Assembly (NCBI GenBank): GCA_021234155.1
Contig: JAJEKV010000082.1
Coordinates: 1-64,000 of the forward strand
Reading direction: 5' to 3'
Source of the DNA: Isoetes taiwanensis
Lineage: Eukaryota > Streptophyta > Lycopodiopsida > Isoetales > Isoetaceae
DNA length: 64,000 nt
The notes under the pieces were generated by a model. That model saw only the letters and a list, made by a program, of their open reading frames with translations, did no database searches and was not told the DNA's origin. The translations under genes and the position numbers were made by a program. Shown one piece after another: positions 57,068-64,000 of the stretch. The stretch's first letter is position 1. Every line of letters starts with the position of its first letter.

Positions 57068-57335
57068 TGTGCTACGGCAAACAGCGAAAATTAAATTCCC
57101 AAAATTAAATAGGCCTAAATGGTCCCGCCATGGCCAGATCCAAGAAAATCCTCCCGCGCACTTAAAATCTGCCCGCCAAATTATCTCTAGGTCATTTGCC
57201 ACACTGAATTTGAAATTACGGATGTCCATGTCATCGATCGGCACCAATTTGCTAAGAGCAAAATTCCCGGCCGTAAAGCACCCCCTTTAAAAGCGGATGT
57301 CCATGCTTTTGTACCCCAATATCTAACTTAGACCC
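57068..57335 (-). repeat. Right terminal inverted repeat
   Basis: Inverse of 54641-54930; the outer 20 bases are exact, the interior has short indels. Confidence 0.8.
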
Positions 57336-58450
57336 CATGAGACATGACCATAGATTTAGGAAAAGATTTTAAATATCTTTTGTCACAGGGACATATAGGC
57401 ATTAAACATAGAGCCGTATATAGTGAAGATGCAAAATGACTTAGCATGTATCTGCATCTCAAATTTTTGAAGCATGCTTTGAAAGGGCCAAAGCAAGCCA
57501 CATCCAATGGTTGCAGCATATATCATGTGTGTGGAGATAACTTCAGAATATGTAAACCCATCTCTTTATCATGTTGAATGGCTTTCAAAGAGATGTGTGA
57601 ACCATAGCCATCACATATTAATACATAAAGTGCACCAACTATGAAACAACTCATCAGTTATCCAGACCTTCTTTTGGTAGGACATATAAACACTGTGCTC
57701 ACAACCGACCATTAGATTTCTATATCTAAGTCTCTTACATTTAAAAACATATAAATTTGGAATTATAGGACCCGGCCATGATTGAACAATAAGCCATTCC
57801 CTATCCTTAGAATGGTTTGATTCATGTTACCCTACCCCCTTTTAGCCACAACTCTTACACGGATCTACTTCCAAAACTTAGATTTTCATTTCATCACAAT
57901 TCCATATAGTATTAGCTTGAAAATGAAAAAATTAGTATATAAAGTTTCAAGAGAAGAGAAGAAAGCATTCGGATTAGTAGAAGTCATAGCTTTACCCTTT
58001 GAACCTCCACACAGTTGATCTCAAAGATATTTAGGGTATCTAGCTTTAAAATTCCTCCACCATTTTTTTCCCAGGCAAACCATCTTTAAAATATGTATCT
58101 CTACTAATACATATTTTTGTTACCCTCTCTCTCAATAATTCTAGTGTCACTCCTCTACCTTCATCAACCATTTGCAGGCACCATTTCACTAAAGTTTCCT
58201 CTTCTTCAACTGTCAAACCCATAGCTTTGATCCTAATTTCACCTCAATTATCCCACCTAGCCATCTTCTAAGAGTGCTTTTGGATATGGCATAATGTGGA
58301 GTAGCTTTACCAATCCTTAACAAACCATCCTTAATTGCTTCTATGGCTTCATGCATTTGCTCCAAGAGCCCCTGACCATGGATCTTACCCTCTTTTCTCC
58401 CAAGGAATTCTTCTGTAACTAGGAATATATTGTGGCGGAATTGGATTTGG
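57336..58450 (-). pseudogene. pogo/Tigger-type DDE transposase, decayed
   Basis: Reading the minus strand, the N-terminal side has IEAIKDGLLRIGKATPHYAI SKSTLRRW (about 58350-58260), a psq-type helix-turn-helix. Further on come WITDELFHSW (about 57660), LICDGYGSHTSLKAIQ (about 57610-57560), the second catalytic Asp in the DGxGSH box, and HILKLSPHT ... LQPLDVACFGPFKACF (57515-57468). This is the classic DDE_1 order seen in pogo-like elements. Stops lie throughout the middle section and between SPHT and LQPLD, so it is inactive. The frame stops at the TIR element, which probably inserted into or beside it. Confidence 0.75.
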
Positions 58451-58783
58451 ACTTGCTTCTATGGGCTTTAGGATGACCAAAAATTGGTTCTGGTTCTATG
58501 GATGAAATTGGTTCTGGTTCTGCTTTTGAAACTTTCTTTGCATCACTTGCAAACCACGACATGCAACCAAACTGGCTGAGCTCCCAAAAATCGCTTCAAT
58601 AAAGAAAAAGCCACTGCCTTTGTAACCACAGAATCGCTAGAAGACATGATCAGCGCATTTTTGAACTCAAGATTTAGCAAGCAAACTGGAGCGGCTAAGA
58701 ATCAAAAGCAAACCGCCAAAGCAACAACCTAAGCGCCATCGCTGAAGAAAAACAGAGCAAAAAATGCTCCCCAATTTCTATAT

Positions 58784-58908
58784 TGTAGGGGAAAGGACAA
58801 GGGTCCTGCTTTGGCAGCCTGCGGTGACCCGGTCTGGCTACACTGCACGGTCGCGGAGCCCCACCGGCTGCACTGGAAAGCAGTCCCTTTTCCTTTCCCC
58901 TATACATT
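58784..58908. repeat. Inverted repeat flanking a GC-rich core
   Basis: TAGGGGAAAGG..AAGGG at about 58786 pairs with CCCTTTTCCTTTCCCCTA at about 58887-58904, enclosing CG-rich sequence (CTGCACGGTCGCGGAGCCCC). Confidence 0.5.
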
Positions 58909-59225
58909 TTTAAGATAAAAGGTGAAAATGTAGTAACCATTGCAGACTGTTTGGGTTTTCCGGCAAATTGTTGGTTTTCCTTCATTCCCGCACAGTTTAC
59001 TTTTTTCTCCGGTTTTTGAGTTTCCGGCATGTTTCTGGCAGGGGGTCCCCCCTCTACGACACTGCAAAATGGTTTGCAACTCCAGAACGTATCAGGAAAT
59101 CAAAACCGAACACCTTTTGGTTGCAAGGGCGTGGTTTTTCATGTGATATGTCAGTTTTTCGCCAATAAAAAGAGGATGAATTGCTTGATATTTTTCTACG
59201 TCTGTTTTATTTTGAAATTTTTGAA

Positions 59226-59760
59226 ATGGCAGCAACTGCCATTCCAGAATGGTTGAAAACCTTGGTGCAGCTGCATTACGAGCCAGGTGGTGGGGAGAAG
59301 AGGAATTGGTTTTGCATGCAATGCAATGTGCCTGAATTGATGAGTGAGAGGGAGTTGACGGCTGGTGGCCAAACATTTCCGTGTCAAATTTTGGAGACAT
59401 TCCAAAGAAGAAGACTGTGTTTACTGCAGTGAGTTGAAGGCATTTCCTATTCCTTTTCCTCAGATCGAGTATGTGGACAAGAAATTAATGCAGGGTGACT
59501 TGGTTTACTATGTCCATACAAGAATCGGACGAAAAAAGATCAAAACCAATTTATCCAGATGCGCTACATGTGGTTTTTTGTGCCCAGATAACATCTACTG
59601 CAGTTTGGAATGTCTAGTAGCAGCAGGGGGGGCTGTGCCACAAACCAGATCACAGCAGCATTTAATGCGAATTTGGAATGTCTAGTAGCAGCAGAGAGCG
59701 CACAAGCTGAAGGACAGACTGCAGCACTGGAAGAAGCAAATGAGCAGGAATCCCAATCCT
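59226..59760 (+). pseudogene. PLATZ-like zinc-binding protein, frameshifted
   Basis: The ATG at 59226 opens MAATAIPEWLKTLVQLHYEP followed by GGGEKRNWFCMQC, like the PLATZ start (P.WL..L...F...C..H ... N.FC..C), but the first Cys/His pair is missing. An overlapping +1 frame from about 59359 gives CVYCSEL, IEYVDKKLMQGDLVYYVHTR and CATCGFLCPDNIYCSLECL, matching the PLATZ C-terminal C..C ... YCSL.C. The 3' end has a direct repeat (TTTGGAATGTCTAGTAGCAG at 59604 and about 59664), after which a third frame ends AEGQTAALEEANEQESQS at a stop near 59760. PLATZ proteins bind A/T-rich DNA in plants. It is either a divergent gene with hidden splicing or a recent pseudogene. Confidence 0.45.
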
Positions 59761-59762
59761 AA

Positions 59763-59769
59763 ATAAAAG
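59763..59769 (+). terminator. AATAAA polyadenylation signal for PLATZ-like locus
   Basis: TAAATAAAAG follows the last in-frame stop immediately and would place the cleavage site near 59780-59795. Confidence 0.4.
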
Positions 59770-61985
59770 AGGAACCATTACTTTTCTGCTCTATTTTAAT
59801 TTACGCTATGTTTTTCCTTGCTTTTATTGTAGCAGAAGTGCAGTTTTTTAAATTTATCTGTTCTCTTATTACACTGGTTTATCTCTGCCAATTTATATGT
59901 GCGTTTTGTTTTTCCATTTTGGGTTATGGGTTTTTACTGGATACCTGGAATACATTCAACGAACTGATTCTGATTTGATGATGCATATAACTGGTTTGAT
60001 TTGATGGATTTTGATGCACATCACTGGTCTGATTGTGCTCTGATGCTTCTGAAAAAATACAAGAGTCTAGATTTCCTATATTATCTCATTTTCTTCTCTG
60101 CAACACAGTCTGGTGCTTCTGAAAAGACACAACACAAGAGTTTGGATTCCTAAAATGTCTCATTTTCTTCTCTATAATGTGATAGAACGATTCTTTATTT
60201 GTTTTTGTTCTTTGTTCTTGTCTGTAATGTCTGTCAGAACTATTTTACCAAAAAAGAACATTGGAATGAGAGGCAACAAGTTCTTCTCTCTTGGGAAGTT
60301 TGCTCTGACTGACTACTGGATAAGCCTAAACTGGAAAATCTTGTAAATGTTGTAAATTAATAATCTTGTAATTTGTAATCTAGTGGAAGCTCTGTAGATC
60401 GGAAGACTATAATTCGAAGCTCTGGGATCTGGGCTTGTCCATATATTGAAAGAGGACTGACAGTTGCACTGGGCGCCATTCTTACCCTTTATATAGAACA
60501 AAGAAATTTCAGAAATATAGAACTCAAAAGAATTGAATGGCTAGATTTAGAGCCACATAGATGATCATTGAGGCAAGCCCAAATCGATGGCTGCCATAGA
60601 GACAACTGGAAGCTCAAAACCCTGCATGCTCTGTAACCCTAAACCTCTTCCTACATTGAGCCAACCTGGTTACAACCCCTAAATCAGTCAAATTGGACCA
60701 TGTGGACCATTAGGGGCACCACCTACCTTAGCTCATGTGCAAAAATATTGCGCCATCTTAGGGCACCTGGGCCATGGATGGGCACCCCCCTTTATTTTCA
60801 ATTGCATGTAAACATAACAGTAACGGGCTTTGACAGAAATAATTCTTAATGTTTAAGCACACATATGTGCTGACATCGCAGCCTATGTATTTACATAGGA
60901 CCATGGTTTATAGTTTAGCATATATTTAAGTTCATGTATGCCCCCTAGGTAGGTTAGGTGTCAACGTGCTGTGTTCTACACGTCACATATGTGACCATCT
61001 TCTGCAGCACCGAAGAAAAACAATCCAATCCATCATATTCCTTTTTTCTGAGTTTTCACTCCGTCTCTTCTCTCTCTTGTTTTCTTGTTGTTTGATTCTA
61101 GCCTAGATCACAAGTTTTGTCACACCACCCTTTTGAAATTGCACAAAAATCACCGCTGATTTTTGCTTCATGTGAACTGCACATAATATGTAAAACGTTT
61201 TAATACTAATTCAGCAATTTAAACGTTGTGATTTACTTATGCACATAGTAGAAGCCATCTAGGTTCTCATGTTACCAGGAAGGCCGACTCTACTTTATAT
61301 CAGGTAGATCAAATAACAAATGGGAGTTCTACAAACAAAAAGACACTCAGTTTGATTGCACGTTTATCAGATGTAATGGTCTCACGTGGGAGGTAACTGA
61401 TATACCATTTCATAACAATCAGACACAATTTGAGTCTTTCCAAAGCAAAGCAAGCAGCACATTTAAAGCTTATGCAAGACATGTTCATCATATCTATTCC
61501 ATCCCATAAAACATATAGAGCTTTGGGATATAATATTCAACGAATACCGTCCTCAATGTGGTAGTGCAAGCACTAGCAATTGTATTAGATGTAGTCTAAA
61601 CTGGAGTGATTCTGAAGCAAATGATTTGACCTTCAAATAAAATGCTAGTTATAACTCAAACACAAACTAACGAATTTTGCTATATGACACCCAAAGTTAG
61701 GTCTATTGGAACATATTAGGTTGCTTGTGTTTCTAGCTTTAAAATTATATACGAGAAAATGTGGATTAATTAGAAACTAGTTATCATAATATGATACTCA
61801 AAGCCAAAGTTAGGTTTATTGGAACAGATTAGATTGCAAATGTTTCTAGCTTGAGTATGATACTCAGAAATGGGGATTAATAAAACAAGGTGCTGTGCAC
61901 AGAGGGTTGCCCTCCATGGTCGGAGGGTGAAGTGGCTTAAATCATGAGCTTAGGCTTAAAGTGGGGGGCAGTATGCCATGTGATA
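59770..61985. other. Intergenic, no gene supported
   Basis: AT-rich. TCTGGTGCTTCTGAAAA-like sequence occurs twice (about 60040 and 60110), and AAGTTAGGTCTATTGGAACA-like sequence twice (about 61695 and 61810). Confidence 0.4.
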
Positions 61986-61989
61986 AGAT

Positions 61990-62379
61990 GATTAGACATG
62001 GACAAGTGTCTTGTGAAGAATGTTAAGGTCGTGATTGAATCGATGCATGCGAAGTTTGTAATGGTAAGACTCTTGGGTGATTCAAGGAAACACATATCCG
62101 ATTTCTAGAACAAATTTCTTCTATCAATCAGAACATCGTCCATGGACTATTCATAGACAGCAGCCACCACTCTGCCTATCGTATTCGACCACCTTTAACA
62201 GCTGTCAGGGCTTAACATTAGATCGAGTTGTCATTGATCTATGCACGAATGTCTTTGCACATGGTCAATTGTATACGGCCTTTACTTGTGTATGGAATAG
62301 GCAAGATGTCTTGATACTCCTCTCCCGAGAGAACACTGCAAGAAGTATAGTGAACGTCGTCTATAAGCAATTATTGTGA
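61990..62379 (+). pseudogene. Helitron PIF1-type helicase, C-terminal fragment
   Basis: HAKFVMVRLLGDSRKHISDF followed (shifted at about 62100) by SRTNFFYQSEH, LCLSYSTTFNSCQGLTLDRV, DLCTNVFAHGQLYTAFTCVW and NVVYKQLL before the stop at 62377-62379. It aligns with the end of plant RepHel/PIF1 helicases (FP..l.fa.TINKsQGQTL..vgidL...vFsHGQLYVA.SRv ... NvVYkevL). The key TINKSQGQ segment is mutated to TFNSCQGL and SRV to TCV, so ATPase function is lost. Together with 54284-54640 it may be one Helitron split by insertions. Confidence 0.8.
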
Positions 62380-63550
62380 CATTAAGGTACGTTCTCTCCA
62401 GCTCTTTCGTCAAATAAATCCATCTATCATTTATGCAAACAAGCCTTTAGCCTTTCTTAACATGTATAAATCCCAAGGGCAAGATGCTTTAGGCATATTC
62501 GGAGTTGATGCTTGCTCCTAAATTCGCCATGTATTTCCGGGGGGAAAAATAGGGAAAGATAAAAAAAAAACCACGAAAATAGGTTCGGAAGAAGATGCCT
62601 TTGAATCTAAAGGTTTGCAGGTCTCCGGTGCTCAGCTGAAACCGCCCTCTTTGGAGCATCAGACCCATTTGTCTTACAGTTTGAATTCAATCTTGCTTCT
62701 TACAATTCATTCTTGGGCTTCCGGTACCTTTTGTTTTGCTGCCTTAGGTCGGTATGGCAGAGGTGAAGGCGATGGCTTGGTCTTTGTGAAAGGGGCTAAG
62801 ATATCCCTCTGACTCCAAAGCCTAATATTGCTTTAGTTTGTTATTAGTCATATTAGAGCTCTAGGTTATAACTATGGCCGCCAATTCTCATGGCAAAAAT
62901 GGGCAGACCTTCTGTAGTCTTCAAAGGAACCGTCCTCTTCAACAACGATGTGAGCTCTTTTATTATTGTATTTTGTCTTTTGTTTGCTTGCTCCATAGTC
63001 CAAACATCAAATCCCTCAGCAATGGTAAATGGTGAGCTAACAAAGTTCGTTATGTGCTCAAGGTAATTCCGGCAGATTGTCGTGGTGAGGTAGATGGTCA
63101 TGATGCTAAGTTTCTAGGCTAGACATCCGACAACTAATAGGCAATGTTAAGCAGGCTCAAGGACAATTCATACAATATGTGGAAGTCGCGTGATGAGTTG
63201 TAGATGGCAACCACCTACGAAAGAAGATCATTGTACCAATTGTAGAGACAACTTGATAAGTTTGCATTGTTTTAAAATTTTATATCTTTTCTAGCTTCAA
63301 ATGCAGTGTTTTATGTCTTGGTAATGCGAATCATCTGATATCATATAATCAGCTTTGTCAAATGGCAAATGGAGAACACCAAGATATATTTGTGTAAGAA
63401 TCTGCCCTCAACGTTTTCTAGCAGAATGGGACGTTTTTGCCCATGCTCTTACACATCAAAAACGATGCCCATATCCTCCTTAAAATCCCCCATAAAAAAC
63501 CCCTTAAAATCCTCCTTTTCGTGGAATGGACATGATTTTCAGAAACGGGG
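62380..63550. other. Helitron 3' flank and intergenic sequence, no gene seen
   Basis: I looked for a hairpin followed by CTRR-T after the helicase stop and found none that was convincing. Confidence 0.4.
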
Positions 63551-63554
63551 TATT

Positions 63555-64000
63555 TGGCCACAATCCTCCGTTGTGATTTTGTAGATTAATATCCCCTTAT
63601 TTGAATTTTTTTTATATCCCACGTTGCCATATGCAATGGTCATACCCCTTTTCTCACAAATAATGTTCATACCCCTTTCTAGGAACAATCCCCCTTTGTG
63701 ATTTTGTAGTTTAATATACCCTTATTCCGTTCATACCCTTTATTCCATTCATACCCCTCTTCTCAACCATCCCCCTTTTATGTTTAATATCCCCTTATGT
63801 TTAATATCCCCTTATTCCGTTCATACCCCTTTTATATTTATACTCCTTTTCCGTTCATACTCCTTTTATATTTAATATCCCCTTATTCTGTTCATACCCC
63901 ATACTGTTAATACCCTTTTCTTAAAAATCCCCCCTTCCTTCCTGATTTTGTGTTTAATATTCCCTTATTCCGTTCATACCCCTCTTCTCACCCATCCCCC
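63555..64000. repeat. Minisatellite of TTTAATATCCCCTTATTCCG TTCATACCCCT units
   Basis: Variants of TATCCCCTTATTCCGTTCAT and ACCCCTTTT repeat at about 27-40 bp, with occasional CCCCCTTTGTGATTTTGTAG. The array continues past the right edge of the window. Confidence 0.85.

Larger units (their letters stand above)
54641..57335. mobile_element. 2.7-kb element with long terminal inverted repeats (Pack-TIR-like)
   Basis: The left end starts GGGTCTAAGTTAGATATTGG and the right end is its exact inverse. The inverted repeats are long: about 54641-54930 and 57068-57335. They share further blocks such as GGCCTATTTAATTTTGGGAA and the GACATGGACATCCGTAATTT region, with modest divergence. The inside lacks a transposase but contains a PHD-finger exon. 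Long non-coding TIRs around captured gene pieces are the mark of Pack-MULE-type elements. A matching target-site duplication is not obvious, so superfamily is uncertain. The left end cuts a Helitron frame and the right end abuts a pogo-type pseudogene. Confidence 0.8.

Noticed and set aside
59434-59468. Short intron (GTGAGT ... CCTCAG) joining the PLATZ-like frames
   Set aside because: Only about 35 nt, below normal plant intron size, and the join does not restore the required frame.

Overview
The window looks like nuclear DNA of a land plant or close streptophyte, most likely a non-seed plant with a large, repeat-rich genome. Supporting signs are GT-AG introns, TATA boxes, AATAAA signals and plant-type families (PHD/EDM2-like exon, PLATZ-like zinc finger, Copia, Helitron, LINE, pogo and DUF7869-type elements). 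Most of the sequence is intergenic or transposon-derived, and most coding remnants carry frameshifts or stops. No rRNA gene, intact tRNA gene or CRISPR array is visible.

Layout. 1-15.4 kb: a tandem (segmental) duplication of a gene for a secreted reprolysin-like zinc metallopeptidase on the minus strand. The right copy (14849 to 9310) is complete, with three exons, clean GT-AG splices and about 845 residues: signal peptide, prodomain, HEAGHNWGSNH catalytic site, Ig-like segment and two LamG/LamG-like domains. Of the left copy only exon 1 (2341 to 1843) is in the window; its intron runs off the left edge. Both first introns carry the same GAATCT-type satellite. A 5'-truncated LINE (2.6-4.8 kb) lies just upstream of the left copy. 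Between the copies are a degraded coding remnant (6.3-7.4 kb) and a likely non-autonomous Helitron (8.2-9.0 kb).

15.4-26.8 kb: a foldback hairpin, tandem tRNA-derived SINE copies, a reverse-transcriptase C-terminal fragment, a second foldback element, and a minus-strand DUF7869-type pseudogene (26.4-23.7 kb). 26.8-35.3 kb: a CpG-richer block with about 285-bp tandem repeats, dispersed copies of a palindrome built on CGACTCGCGAGTCG, a decayed reading frame that may be methyltransferase-like, and a decayed FCP1/NLI-type HAD phosphatase. 35.5-44.3 kb: short tandem duplications, a plus-strand DUF7869-type pseudogene (37.6-39.9 kb) and tRNA-derived SINE pieces. 44.4-49.2 kb: a second, heavily frameshifted LINE with endonuclease, RT and zinc-knuckle parts.

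53.7-64 kb: nested elements. A Copia gag fragment and a Helitron helicase fragment are followed by a 2.7-kb element with about 270-290 bp inverted termini (54641-57335) that encloses a PHD-finger exon, a Pack-TIR-like gene capture. It abuts a pogo-type DDE pseudogene. Then come a PLATZ-like zinc-finger gene, a Helitron PIF1 C-terminal fragment and a terminal minisatellite. The metallopeptidase is the only gene here that looks fully functional; the PLATZ-like locus is the next best candidate.
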